The notes beneath the pieces are model-generated. The model made no database searches. It was not told the origin of the DNA and worked only from the letters and a program-made list of their open reading frames with translations. This document shows positions 37,801-50,264 of a stretch of 64,000 bases of DNA, one piece after another. Source of the DNA: Rotaria sordida (taxonomy: Eukaryota; Rotifera; Eurotatoria; Philodinida; Philodinidae). Position 1 is the first letter of the stretch; every line of letters begins with the position of its first letter. A program made the translations under genes and the position numbers. The stretch covers positions 183,741-247,740 of the forward strand of contig CAJNOL010000007.1 of the NCBI GenBank assembly GCA_905250125.1. Reading direction: 5' to 3'.

Positions 37801-38290
37801 CTTTATGACGAACTTTATAAACCTTAAAATACAAGAAAAAAAAAGATATTAATGAAAATTAAAAGTGTATCATTTTTACTTCAGCAAATGAACCACGACC
37901 GAGACATTCAAGATGTTCAAAACATTGATCCCAATAAGTCGATGTATCTGATTTTGTATAAAATGGACTTTCTAATGCTAAAAATATTTTATCATACAGA
38001 GAAAAAATATTTTGAATAATACATACCCACACCATAAGAATCTGTACTAACTGAAATAGCATTTGCTGATCTAGCAGTAGCAGCAGCTGGCGTAAAATAT
38101 CGAAAAACACGACATGAAACAGGTTTTGGTGGTTTATTTAATGTTGTACCACGACGACTTGTCTTATATAAATAAATAAATAAGTAGAACAAAAATAAAA
38201 CGTTTTATCTACTTTTTTGCTAGAGAATATGTGAAATGAATTATTTGATGTACGTTCCGGTGAAAAAATCAATTCAGTTTCGGTGATCAT
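34871..38290 (-). CDS. PKMYT1: Myt1 kinase (membrane-associated CDK1-inhibitory kinase)
   Basis: Fifteen exons (38290-38213, 38162-38027, 37977-37880, 37822-37740, 37141-37016, 36953-36881, 36815-36774, 36713-36633, 36564-36369, 36310-36201, 36138-36088, 36024-35910, 35853-35814, 35065-34979, 34922-34871) encode 455 aa. Myt1 phosphorylates CDK1 on Thr14/Tyr15 to hold cells before mitosis. Visible motifs are a PPKPVS N-terminal segment, the glycine loop LGRGSFAEV, Lys of YAIKRS (about 120), the HAWEE segment, VHMDVKPENV (catalytic Asp about 212), DFG (about 230) and TAADVFSLG. The HxD form instead of HRD is a Myt1 feature. The APE motif reads AFE (Phe at about 254), which is unusual. No hydrophobic membrane segment is seen in the C-terminal exons, although the family is usually ER/Golgi-bound; a missed exon in the 35,066-35,813 intron is possible. 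Confidence 0.9.
35400..35760. repeat. single-arm relative of the foldback elements
   Basis: In the 0.73 kb PKMYT1 intron, the minus strand of about 35,590-35,720 (GGATTCGTTCC, then AGTTATGATCGTTTTAC, then TTCAGCTC) resembles an arm of the 55.4 kb element (GGATTCGCACC, GAGTTATGAGCATTTTAC, TTCAGCTG). No mirrored partner arm was found nearby, so this looks like a solo or degraded copy. Confidence 0.5.
37190..37735. repeat. foldback repeat in PKMYT1 intron
   Basis: CAATTGAGCTGAAATCTTTTT at 37,331 mirrors the strand opposite ..ATTTTCAGCTCAATC at 37,523, and AAACACTGTTTGGGATGG mirrors CCATCCTAAATAGTGT. Weaker outer pairing links CCTCTCCTCTC at 37,199 with GAGAGGAGATA near 37,710. It lies between the exons for the glycine loop/Lys and the helix C region. 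Confidence 0.8.
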
Positions 38291-39006
38291 CCTTGTCTCA
38301 TGGGACAAGGTCATCAAAACAGAATCTGAAATATTTTAATTAAAATAATAATATTATATAATAATAAATAAATAAATAAATATATATATATATATATATA
38401 TGTATATTAAATTAATGTGCAAAATGATTCATATTTGAAGAAAATTTTTATTACGTATTTTTATTTACAAGTTTGATTTTGACTTCAACACTATTGAGAT
38501 GTGATTATAATTGACACACTTGAAATAATGTTTGTTCTAATTGCGAGTTTATTATATGTAAATGGAATTTTTCGAATTCAATATTGCAAATATATTGTTT
38601 TCAAGCTTTCAAGAAGTTCATCAATATTGCTCAATGGTAAATTGTTTTAGCTTATATGTTATACCCAGTCCCAAGAGAAATAAAAGTTAATTCTATTAGC
38701 GAGTACATATATCTAAATAATATTGCTTGATTTTTAAATAAGCGAAAAAAAGTTTCATTCAAATTATAAAGTTTCACCACACCAAAAACAAGCGTTTTTA
38801 TGTTTGATACAAATAATACTGAAGAAAATGTTCAAAAAACAAAAAAAAAAGGAAAGAAAGGCATTTGTTAACGTCTAATTTGCTGCTGGTAACTCACGCA
38901 AAAAAAGAAATATATTTATATAAATCAAATGTCACAAACAACCAAAAAAACAAAACATAACTGTTTGATTGTTCATTTCAATGAAAATATTTTAATACTG
39001 TTTTTT
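38291..39006. other. intergenic, AT-rich
   Basis: This is the upstream flank of PKMYT1. It contains an (AAAT)n plus (TA)n microsatellite at about 38,360-38,403. Nothing coding was recognised. Confidence 0.5.
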
Positions 39007-39255
39007 TTATTCTTTTGCTGTATGTGGATGCAAACCATGTATATGACGATCAAGATTAGCTTCAGCTGCTTTTTCAGGTACAACCGTATCACCATGTGAA
39101 TTCATTCCATCTAAATTACTACCTGTAAGCACAGGTTTTGTTGTTATATGTTCAACAACAGCTTCCTTTTCTGGTGCAAGTGTACCTTCTGTAGCTGCTT
39201 TCGTTGGCAATTGTGTATTACCATGTTCATCCATACCTTGTTTATTGGTTGCCAT
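39007..39255 (-). CDS. small hydrophilic two-repeat protein, unknown
   Basis: A single-exon 82-aa frame with gene-like composition. It has no Cys, Trp, Phe or Tyr, is rich in His, Thr, Ala, Lys, Glu and Gly, and has no membrane segment or signal peptide, so it should be largely disordered. Two internal repeats are clear: MDEHGNTQLPTKAA at residues 8-21 and MNSHGDTVVPEKAA at about 50-63, with the consensus M-[DN]-x-HG-[ND]-T-x-x-P-x-KAA. I do not recognise the family. The composition resembles LEA-like and other desiccation-associated hydrophilic proteins, which would suit a bdelloid, but that is inference only. It stands alone between PKMYT1 and BCL9 on the same strand. The opposite-strand open frame 39,148-39,336 is a shadow. 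Confidence 0.65.
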   Translation of the reverse strand: MATNKQGMDEHGNTQLPTKAATEGTLAPEKEAVVEHITTKPVLTGSNLDGMNSHGDTVVPEKAAEANLDRHIHGLHPHTAKE

Positions 39256-39883
39256 ATGTTATCTTATTATTATTATTATTGTTATGTTTTTTCCTCGAAT
39301 AAACAAACTGTTTTCAAATCTAAAAATGACATATAGACATTTTTGATTTTTTTCTTTTTTGTCATCTCATTATTGTATAAATTCTATTTTTTGATTTTTA
39401 ATTTTTTCATGTCACACACACATAGCAAAAGAAGAGAAAAAACTGAATGGAGAAAGAACGAAGAGCCAAAAAAAACGAGAAAGAAAAGAGCCGGTATTTG
39501 TGCTGATGGTAACATCCGTATAGATGACGACGACAATAAAAAAAAATTTAACAAGTAAGCGCAACATTGTGTGTGCATGCGTGAATGTTAATGTACGAGA
39601 GAGAGAGAGAGAAAAAAAAAATAGAGAACAACATCAATAACAACAACAGAAAAAAATGAAGAGAAAAATACAATTAGTCGAAAAAAAAAGAAAAGAAAGA
39701 AAGAAAGAAGATGCCCGTAGACAAACAAACAGAAGGAGAAGAGAAAAAAGGAGATTCTTTGTCTGTACACAGGTTCAGATTAGAAAATAGGAGATAAATA
39801 ATAATGAAAGATGTCTCACAAACAACGTGAGATACATTTTATTTTGAAAAATTTTCTTTTTTTTCTTCTTTCTTTGATTAAGA
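39256..39883. other. intergenic, purine-rich
   Basis: Purine-rich tracts and GA repeats (39,597-39,612 and 39,684-39,708) lie between the small hydrophilic gene and the end of BCL9. The open frames on both strands are low-complexity. Confidence 0.5.
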
Positions 39884-40054
39884 TTACCAATAAGGAGGTG
39901 GTTGTACACCGTCTACACTAAGATTTGATGGTGGTAGTTGAAGATCATTAAATTGGGTTGCAAATGTTGGATCATTTGTTGGCATTGTATTCATTGTTGC
40001 AAATTGTTGTTGAGAAGAAAACATTGTACTATTACCATTTGATCCTGATAGACC

Positions 40055-40094
<40 letters not shown>

Positions 40095-43000
40095 GCATCA
40101 GGACCATTACCTGATGATGCATGATAATGAATTGTACCTGGTTGTAGTTCAGGTGGTGGTCCACCAGGACCTAAACTTTGAATATTTAATTGTTGTATAG
40201 ACATTGTGGTTGATACATATGTATTATTAATTGATTGTGGTGGTGGTGGTGGTGGTGGACGACCATCATTTGGATGCATTGGATGATGATGTATTTGTGG
40301 ATGTGGATGCATATGTGGATGCATATGTGGATGATGTGGATGATGGGGATGATGTGGATGATGTGATGGTGGTGGTGGTCCCATACAAAAACTATCGTCC
40401 ATCATAGGTACAAAACGCATATGCTGTTGTTGATGACCATGTGGTGGACCTAATAATGGATCCATATTATGCATTTTCATATAATGTGGTGGTGGTGCTA
40501 AATGATGATGATGTTGTTGCATTGGATCAGGTGATGGTGGTGGTGGTAAACCTTTTGATGAACGTGGTGGACCACCTGGATGTGAAAGCATCATTCCCGA
40601 TGGGTCGAGTGTATGATGTGGAGACATCATTTTATACATATGTGGATGTGTTGGTGGTGGTGGTAAATTTCCACCATGATGTGGATTATAATGTGGTGGC
40701 ATTGATTCTGGTGGGCCTAACATTCGATGATGTGGATTCATATTCTAAAGAAAAATTCAAAAAAAAAAGAATATTTTATTTGTTTTAGTTTTTTTTTTCT
40801 AATAAATATTCGCACTTGAAATTGCATATGTTGTTGATGTGGTGGTAAAGACATATGAGATGGTGATGGTAAATGATCCATTGATTTCGACATATGTGGC
40901 ATATTTGGATTAGTTAATGATGGTCCATTACCAATTAAATTCGATGATTTTGAACCAGTATTATTTGATGGATTATATGGTGAATTAGCTGATTGTAAAC
41001 TATTTGTCATTTGTAACATACTACTTAATGGTGGTGCCATATTTGATGTTGGTGTTTTTGGACCACCATTCATATCTAATGGTTCATCTTTAGTTGATGC
41101 ATTATTATTTGAAAGCATTAATGGTGATGATAAACTACTATTTGTAGTTAATTTAGCTGGACGTGGTGATGCAGCTGATACATTTTGTGATGTAAGATGT
41201 GATGATGGTCCTTGTTGTGAAAGATGTGTAGGTGTTGTTGAACCGACTGGTTGTTGTCCCGATGTTAATGAATTTGTATTTGTATTTGGTGTTGAATTTG
41301 AACGTGCTAATGGTGTCATTGGTTCATCTTTACATGATGATGATGATGATGGTAATGGAGGAGGACCATTATTAATTCCATTTGATGATCGATAAGCTCG
41401 ATTTAAATGTCTAGTAATAATTAATTCTTCACCTTCCATACCTAAAATAAAGAAAGAATCAAAAATATTAATGCAAACAAAAAAAAAAGTAGAAAATGAA
41501 AAGCGAATTAATATAAATTAATTTACCGAATTCATTATAATCCATTTGTGTTGGTGATGATGTTAATTGTACTTCACCAACATTACCAGTTAATTTTTTA
41601 TTTGTTGATGATGGTAATGAATCAGGAATAAATTTTTCTGGTTGACCAACTTTATATAGACGTGGTGTTGTTGACGGTTCCATTTTTGGTGAAAGTAATT
41701 TACCATTAGGTCCTAGACCACCTCCTCCTGTTGATGTTGTAGCAATAGGAGGTGTTAATGATGATGGTGATGCTGAAGAATATGGTGGTGGTTGTCCACG
41801 TATTTGGTGTACTTTTCCTTCAATATGTTCCATTTGCATTTTATTCCAATCTCGTACAGCTTGTAATTGTTGATGTGGTTGAGGTAATTGTCCATATGGA
41901 TCACCTGGCACTGGTCCATATTGTCCATGAAAATTTGGTGGCATTGGTCCATTCATATAGCCATGTGGTGGTGGTGGCAGTGGACCATTCATATCAAGCA
42001 TCATCCCATCGGGTCCTCGCATACCTGGAGGTAACATATGTGGTGGTGGTGGTGGGCCAATTCCCATCATATGATGTGGTGGACCAACACCATGTGGACT
42101 GTTCATCATCATCATTTGTTGTTGATGTGGATCAAGTGAACCTGGTGGTAATGGACCACCATTAACTGGTGATGGAATATTACCAGCAGCTGTTGCAGCA
42201 GCATTAGCTGCAGCATTTGCTTTAGTTCTACCACCGCGACTTCGTCCACCTGTAATTTTTGTTTTTAAATCTTCTATTTTATTTAATTGATTTTTTCGAT
42301 GTTTTGCACGTTCAGGTGTTAAATTTTCAATACCATCTGATGGTGGTTGACCATTCATCATAAGTGCACCAGGTGGTAATAGATGACTTGGTGGTGGTAA
42401 ACCACCAGGACCGGGCGTTAAACGACCAAATGGTGGTTGTTGTTGATGTGGATGAAAATGTGGATGTGGCCAATTCGGTGGTGGACCGCCATTACCATTA
42501 TGATGTGGTAAATGTGGATTATGAGGTACTGGTCCGCCCATCATCATTTGCATAGTACGAGGTGAATGACATCCGGGTGGTAGTGGTGGACCATGATTCA
42601 TATGCATTGGACCACCAAGTAATGAATTATGACTATTGTTCATATTATTTGAAAGAGACTAAAAAAACATAAAATAATTCATATTTATTTACAAAATGAA
42701 AAAAAAACATTTCACTTACAACTAAATATTGAGCAGTTGAAGGTAATGATTTATGATATTCAATTATATTTGGACATTCATTTTTTAATACAGCTTCAGC
42801 TGCTTCATTAGCTAATTGTGTTGTAAATACAAACACTTGATTATTTGTCTGTAAAAATGGACTATCACTGGTAATTGTATATTGATTGCGTGGTGACATT
42901 GGCATATAAGATGATGATGGTAGTGGTGGATGTAGAATTTGTTGTTGTTGTTGTTGTTGTTGTAAAGATGGTGGTGGTGGTGTTTGTTGTGTAAGTAATG

Positions 43001-43662
43001 ATGGATTTGGTGTAGTACTACCGGTATTATTATTATTATTATTACTTGGTGGACCGAAATCAAATGATGAACCATTATCATTGCCATTCCGAGACGGAGT
43101 TGAAGAGGATTGTGGCGGTATAGGACCATTTGATAAAGCTAAAAAACAAGAATAAGTATTTATATAATGCATAAAAACAAAAAAGATTTCTTACGAGTTC
43201 CTGTTCTACTAAGTGATCGTTCTGAATCAATTTGTTCAGTTTTTTGTGGTTTTAAAGATGATGAATCAAAATCAGTTGATGATGGATCAACAAGTTCATC
43301 AAGTTTTCGTTTATTTGTTCTATTATTGATTTGCATTGATTGTCTTGAAGAAAATATATCAGAATATGGATTCATTGGTGAATCAGATGATGATATTTGT
43401 TGAATTGATTCATTTGAATGTAATAACATTGTTGGTGGTGGTAATGTTCCACTTTCCATCTCATTATTTACTAAAAAACTAATTTATATACATATCAATA
43501 AATAGAAATATTGAAAAATAAAATAGAATTAAAAAAATAACACATACTACTATTGTCAGAATGTGATTGCCAATTATTATTAATAGGTAACTGTTGTTGT
43601 TGTTGTGCAGTAGTAGATATAACTGATGCAGCCGATTTGGCTTTTCTGATATTGTTTTTCAT
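39884..43662 (-). CDS. BCL9: BCL9/Legless Wnt co-activator
   Basis: Six exons (43662-43548, 43470-43195, 43138-42720, 42658-41527, 41441-40816, 40744-39884) encode 1142 aa. BCL9/Legless bridges beta-catenin to the Pygopus PHD finger in the nucleus. HD1 (Pygopus-binding) is clear at about residues 225-262: VFVFTTQLANEAAEAVLKNE. HD2-like (beta-catenin-binding) is at about 380-405 (LTPERAKHRKNQLNKIEDL). An HD3-like helix followed by RGQPPPY is at about 538-565. The rest is low-complexity Pro, Met, Gly, Asn, Ser and His, with poly-Gln at 40,055-40,094 and a His-Pro tandem array at about 40,283-40,371. KDEP sumoylation-like sites occur in exon 5. The protein ends QPPPYW. Upstream non-coding exons may exist beyond 43,662. 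Opposite-strand open frames are shadows of the repeats. Confidence 0.88.
40283..40371 (-). repeat. His-Pro coding minisatellite in BCL9
   Basis: Tandem GGATGATGT/GGATGCATA-type units encode HPH and HPHM repeats in the last BCL9 exon. The frame is maintained through all units. Confidence 0.85.
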
Positions 43663-45465
43663 TCGTATTGGTCCTGTACATTTGTTATTAGTCAATCTGA
43701 AATAAACATAAAAGTTTAACACAAAAGATAAGATTATTTTTAGGTTTTTTTTTTGTTTTTTCTCTCGTCTTTGTTGACGCCAAACAAGCAAAAGTGCGTT
43801 CACATGCGACACGTTCACTACATCTCGTTCACGTACGTACATCATGGGAGGAGAAGAAGAATGTCAAAAAAGAACAAATAACGGGTTGGCTCTCTCTGTC
43901 GCTCTCTCCCTTTCCTACGTTCAATCTGCCGTCCGATCGTACGTGCTCGCTGTCTCTCTTCTTCCATTCATCGTGTTCGTTTGCCAACCACATAGAACAA
44001 CTGTTCAAACTGAAAAGAGAAAAGAAAAAAAGGAAAAGAAGAGGAAAGAAGAACGCTAGTGTGTATATGTGCATGAGTGCGTTGAACATCATTCATACTT
44101 CGAGCATGCTACACGAATAGTAAAGAAGAAGCAGCATCGACGGCCTACATCACGTGAAAGGCGAACAAGAATAACAACAACAATAACAGATGCGTAAAAA
44201 ACAACATCTCCACTGTGGCCCACTGTGCTCGTTCCCGTGCGCGCGTGCTGAGATGTCTCTATTTCCCTTCGGTTTTTTTTTCTTTCATCGTTCTTGTCGT
44301 TTCTTTTGCTTTCTTTTTTTTGCCTAAGCAAAGAACCAAGAGAATACATCGAATGCGAAAGAGCAAAAGATGGAAAACATTCTTCGTCTTCCTTTTCTGT
44401 TCTCATCATAAAGCTTTTTTTCTTCTGAGAGATGCAGAAGCAGTACTACTGACACTATAGAAGAATAATCAAATGAAACAAAGAAAGAAGGACAGAAAGG
44501 AAAGAAAAAGAAAGAATCCATTCTACTACTACTACCACAATACTGCACATAAATAAAACAACAGTCATTATCGTATATAGTTTTTCGAGATGAATGAATA
44601 TGTTACACTAGAAAAAAAAATCATGCACTAGATGACTGAAGAACAGCAGTTGGACACCGAAAAGGAAGTTAAAATAGAATAAAAAGAAAAGAAAGAAGTC
44701 AAAAAAAAATAAATAAAGAATAAAGAAATTTCTTCTCTTTAGTAACATGTTCGTTTCCGGACATGTATCTGGCGCGTGTGCATTCGCAATGCATGCAAGC
44801 ATGAAATGATGATTGGGTGCCGCCATACTCCCTAAGGTGTACAGCAACATAAGAGCAAGAACGAGAGAGAGAGACATAGGAAGAGAAGAGAGAGACAGAG
44901 AAGCATAGCAAGCACAGGTGACCAAGCGAAGCAATCACTCAATGTATATGTTGGATCAAATTCAAAAAAAAAAAAAGGACAAAAAACGTGCGCCTCGAGG
45001 GACAATAGAATGACGACAAATACTTGTTGTTAGACACTGATGGCAATAGAGTACGTTTGTTCGAGTTTAAGAAGTACTAGACAAGAAAAGCAGATCAAGT
45101 AGACACCATCAAATAATATAACCTATCATGTGAATCATTACTAGTACATGTATAATTTGATACATATTGTATACACAGAAACGGTATAATGATGATCATG
45201 ACGACGATCATCATCATCATCATCATCATCATCATAGTGATTATCATTGTACTGCAAAAGATCTATCTATCTATGTTATGAGAAGGAGAAGAAGCAATGA
45301 AGAAACTCGACACCATCACTCGTATGTAAACAGAGCGATAGATGGATGGATAGATAGATATATAGATAGTGTTTCGGCACCAGTTTGACCTGGATCGTCA
45401 AGGATTTCTCCTTTTTCTTCGTTCTGTTCTGTGGATGAATGTTTAAAAAACTATGTATATATACG

Positions 45466-45535
<70 letters not shown>

Positions 45536-47589
45536 TATATGTATACATTCATTTAGAGTTTTTTTTTGTCTTTTCATTCTTCATAAATATAAGAAATAAA
45601 TTGTCTCTCACCAACGAATAAGTAGTTATGTAGTTCAAACAATGTTGATGACAGAAGAAAAAAATGCCATATACACATACTCATACACGAACAGAAAAAA
45701 AAAAGAAAAAAAGAGTGATGTGTTAATAACATATAGAACTTTTTTTGCTGCCACGGTGTGTTCCTTTCAACAACGGATAAAACTGAAGAGAAAGAGACTA
45801 AGTAAAGAGCATATGAAAGAAGAAAAAGGAAAAGAAAAGCAAGAAAGAAGAGCACTATAGGGAGGAGAAAACAAACAGGCAGCATGCTACTATTTGTCAA
45901 AGCTCGCTTAATGAAAATAGCATATTTAAAAATATTTAAAAAAAAAAGTCAAAAGAAATGAACTACACTACTTCATATCATTATTTGTGAATTAATGATA
46001 TTTATATATTTCATTTTCTTCGACAAATATAATCAATAAATTTTGTTTGTCTTGAAATCATCACATTACCACCTAGTATGAATAGTCATCACCCATCATC
46101 TTTATGTTATGTATTGTCTTCGAAAAAAAACGAATAAGGAAAAAAAAAGAAGGCAACAACGAATAGGACGACAGCCACGATAGAGAAGAACAAGAAGAAG
46201 AAGAGATACCTTCCTCGTGCATATCATGCTTCACTGATTTCGAACAAATGACATTGGTAGGCAAGCAAGCAACTAGGCGCATACACATTTAAATGCTTAT
46301 GGCAAAAAACGACTGTCACTACTGCTATCATCATTGTATTCTTTTACATATATCATCATATGAGTCGATATTTAAATTGAAAAAACACTTTTTCTTTTTT
46401 TCTTCAATAATACGAAAAAAAACCTAAAGAAAATATTCGTGTATTATTTTCGAATATGATGCGAACAAAAGAAGAAACGAGATGAGTTTATTGACTTTTT
46501 TTTTTTCTTAATACGACCAATGCTGACGACAACAGCCTTGAGAGATAGAGAAAGAAAGGACAGCGAACGAGCGAAACCATGTATTCCGACTATGCACACT
46601 TGACTCTTCCTTTTTTTTTTCCTCTCGTGAGGATAGATCGATGCGAACGATAAGGTCTTGAACTTATCATCTCTCTTCTCTTTCCTTTTCTCATCTTCTT
46701 TTTTACTTACATGATTTTTCTGTGACGACAGACAGTTTTCTTCTTTTTCTTTATACGAACGCCTATTCGTGTTCTTCCATCATTCTTCTTTCTTTTTTTT
46801 CCTTTTTCTCGCTCGTTTCTGTTACTACTGTTTGTATTCGAGTTACCGCTTCAACGTGTGAATAACAAAGCAGCAGTCATCATCCTCAATAGTACAATAA
46901 CTACAACTATTTGTATTTATTTATGTACTTTCTTTACCGATATACTACTGTATAGATTGTAGCAAACATTTGATATTTATATTGACGTTATCCTGAACAA
47001 TGAAATGAATAAAAAGAAAAAGTTCGAAATAATAAATCATGAAATCTAAACATTGAATTTTTACTTCTTTGACAACCAAAAGAAAATGATCATTCTAGAT
47101 GATTGTCAGCTATTTGAATAATTCGAATCAGATAACAAGAAAAGAAAAAATCCAATAGGATTGACAGTGACATACATAAACATCGAACGAAAAAAAAAAT
47201 CTAAGTGTCAAATAATGAAAATTTGTACATCCTAACCAACGATCAACTCGTCTATCAATCATCCGACCATGACACTTATTTTACTATGAAATGTTTCGAT
47301 TGTCAACACAGAAACGAAAAGAAAAAAAAAAGAAAGAAAGAATCTAACTTCTTTTAATACTTATACTTGTAGGCAAAGTTCAAAAGGTAATATTTTGTAC
47401 CTGAAGTTCAAGTACGATTTTAATATATTATTATAAAAATATTTTAATCAAATATCTAAAAAAAAAACAAAACAAAACAATCGGTTAACAATGTAGATTT
47501 CGTTTTTCAACATTTTTTTTTCTTTTGTCTTTTTTATTGTACGAATACAAAACAGAAAGAAAAGAAAGAACAATAACAATTTTTTTTTT
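43663..47589. other. 3.9 kb non-coding region with microsatellites
   Basis: This is the 5' flank of BCL9 and the 3' flank of BOP1. It contains (ATC)n at 45,206-45,235, GATA/TAGA repeats at 45,340-45,370 and a long CATATA/TA tract at 45,452-45,545, along with many A- and purine-rich stretches. The numerous open frames on both strands are low-complexity and have no recognisable homology. Non-coding first exons of BCL9 may lie here. Confidence 0.5.
45452..45545. repeat. CATATA/TA microsatellite
   Basis: A run of TATACA units passes into about 15 TA units and then ACATATATAT. It is nearly self-complementary. Confidence 0.9.
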
Positions 47590-50264
47590 TTAATTTGTAA
47601 ACAAACGTATTGTTGAATCAGCACCTGATGTAAATATCCATGGTTGTGTTGGATGAAATAAACAATCTAATATAGATAAATCATTAATTATTTGATGTCC
47701 ACGTAAAATTTTAACTGGTACAATAAGGGGATTTTTTAATAAATCAGAATAAACTGTACAATGTGATATAATACATGTACCATCATCACTTGTTGAAGCA
47801 AATAATGGTAATTTTGTATGATAACGTACACAACGTACAGCCCGTTTATGATAACGATATGTTTCATAAGGTTTAACAGATAAATCTAAATCAAACCAAT
47901 TGATTTTTGAATCATAACCACCACATATTATATTATCACCTAATGGATGTATATCAATAGATGAAATCCATTTTGTATTAACATAAAGACGTTTTATTAA
48001 TTGTTGTTTTAATAAATGATATATTTTAATTGAATGTTGTGTTGCTATGATAAATATAGGTTTTGTTGGATGAAAACGTACATGTTGTACAGCACCTTTT
48101 AATTGTTTAAATGGATATTGTGAACGTCCTTTAGATAAATGATGAATTATTATAGATTTTGATTGTGATTGATCAGAACGTGGAATTAAAATACATGCTA
48201 AATAATCACCACGTCCTTGCCATTCAATTTGACGTATTTGAATTTGATGTGTTATTGTTAAACGAATATATTTATCATTTTCATCAGATGTTTTTAACCA
48301 TTGACAATCATCATTATTTGATGAATCATATGATAATTGTTTAATAAATTCTTCAGTAAATATAACTTTTGCATTTTCACCTAAAATGACAAGACATGAA
48401 AAATTTTTTCGAAATTAATTTAGAATTAATATTTCCAATGAAATTAAAGTCATCTTCCAAAAATGAAATAAGTTTAATTATATAAAACATAATCTATCTT
48501 GATTCTCGATTCTTTAAAATATTATATAAAAAAATTTCGTTCTATATTTTTATCATGAAATGTAAATTTCTCGCGAATCATAAGCAATAGTTGATTAATT
48601 TTTTTTAACTGGTAATAAAACTCTAAAATTTATGTCTATGGTAAAAATTTCAATGAAAACAGATAAGTTATTCGCGACGAAATTTTACAAAAAAAAAAAT
48701 CTTTCTATCAAACAACTTCGTCTTTTCTTCAAGTTGTGTGCAGACACGAAAAAAAAATGAAAAATAATATCGTTCTATACGAAAACAAAAAGAACCAGGT
48801 GTCTATCATACAGTATTTCAAACTAATAGGCATAGAAAGAAAAAATGAAAAACAAAAATGATATATGATACGATAGAATATTTCAAGTTCTACGGAATGG
48901 ACTATTCGTTATCTTTTTTTTTCTCAAAATACGATTTTTTTTCACAATGTAAGTCTCATAAGTCGGCAGCGGCTTGAACTGAAATTTACTGTGAGACGTT
49001 CAAAAATCAGTAGTATAAGTAAAAAAAAAAAGTCTCGATCAGACCACACAGTTGCAATTCATTCATATAGGAAATTTTAGAAAGCAAAAAAATTTTCGAA
49101 AGAATAAATACCTAATTTAGGATTAATCATAATAATTTGTGTTCCTGTAGCAATTGTTAATAATGATAAAACAGGATTCCATTGAATAGAAACAACTGGT
49201 TTATCAAATGTAAAAACATTCATACATCTTGTTGTTGCTATTTCCCATATTCTAACAGTACAATCATCACTACCACTTGCTAACCATTGTCCAGATGAAT
49301 GACATGTTAAACAACGTATTATATTTTTATGTCCTTCATAAATTAATGATTGTACTAATGGATATGGATGTAAATCTTTCGGTTTAGGCTTATCTGGTAT
49401 AAGATCATTTAGATCAGTTATATTTGCTTTCAAACGTTTTTGTCTTGGACATAAATAAAGATCAAGACAACGTTGAAAACGTTCATAAACAAGATGATCA
49501 TATGCAGGCACTTGACGTAGATTTGAATATTTTTTCGGAATAAATAATGTTTTTGTTTGACGTTCATTTTCATCATAATCTGATTCCATTTTAGATTTTA
49601 ATCTTTCAACTTCATCATCATCAAGTAAATATTCAACTGATGGATTATAAGATTCTTGATGACCAGGTAATTCAAGTTTAGGTGCTGGAATATTTGAACG
49701 TGGTAAATTTGTTTTTGTTTCATCAGACCATAAATCATAATTATTTGATAATAATGGATCTTCTTTTGGTGGTACTGGTTTAATCCAACCCATTTTAATT
49801 GCATGTAAATATTTTCCTACTTTTAAACGTTCCCATTTTGATGGTATAAATGATGCTTTTGATTCTGGTGTATTTACTATTGGATGTATCATTACTTCAG
49901 ATGAGAATGTATCTAACCATGGTTCATACACATAATCATCGGGATGTGTTTGAGCATTTTTTATTTGTTGAATTGTTGCTATATCTTCATTTGTTAATGT
50001 TATATTTTGTCCAGTTAAATCATCATAAACTGTACGCCAATAATCAGCATTTTCCATTTTTTCAAGAAATTCATCTATTTCATCTGTTTTACCAGATGAT
50101 ATTGGTTTACGAATTTTTTTTGCATCAAGATCATAACCAATATGATCATGATTTTCATACCATTTTAATGGTACGTTTGAACCGATTGTATTTGATGGAA
50201 CTTCTTCATCAGAATCTGTTTCATCTGTACTTGTTGATGAATTTTTTCGTTTTAATGATGCCAT
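47590..50264 (-). CDS. BOP1: BOP1/Erb1 ribosome biogenesis protein
   Basis: Two exons (50264-49112 and 48380-47590) encode 647 aa. BOP1 works with PES1 and WDR12 in nucleolar maturation of 28S/5.8S rRNA and the 60S subunit. The start at 50264 ([10 protein letters not shown]) is chosen over an upstream in-frame ATG at 50300 because the acidic Ser/Asp-rich head is typical. The BOP1NT domain spans about residues 40-300: [58 protein letters not shown]40 repeats follow, including the segment [18 protein letters not shown], and end with [12 protein letters not shown]. It is about 100 residues shorter than the vertebrate protein. The 0.73 kb intron (48,381-49,111) contains a short imperfect inverted repeat near 48,555-48,700. 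Confidence 0.95.

Noticed and set aside
39958-42555. Plus-strand open frames opposite BCL9 (poly-Val and similar)
   Set aside because: They are antisense readings of the Pro/His/Gln codon repeats of the real minus-strand exons.
43844-46288. Many open frames on both strands in the BCL9 upstream region
   Set aside because: Translations are Lys/Arg/Glu- or Phe/Leu/Ser-rich low-complexity products of purine and pyrimidine runs, overlap one another, and show no conserved motif.
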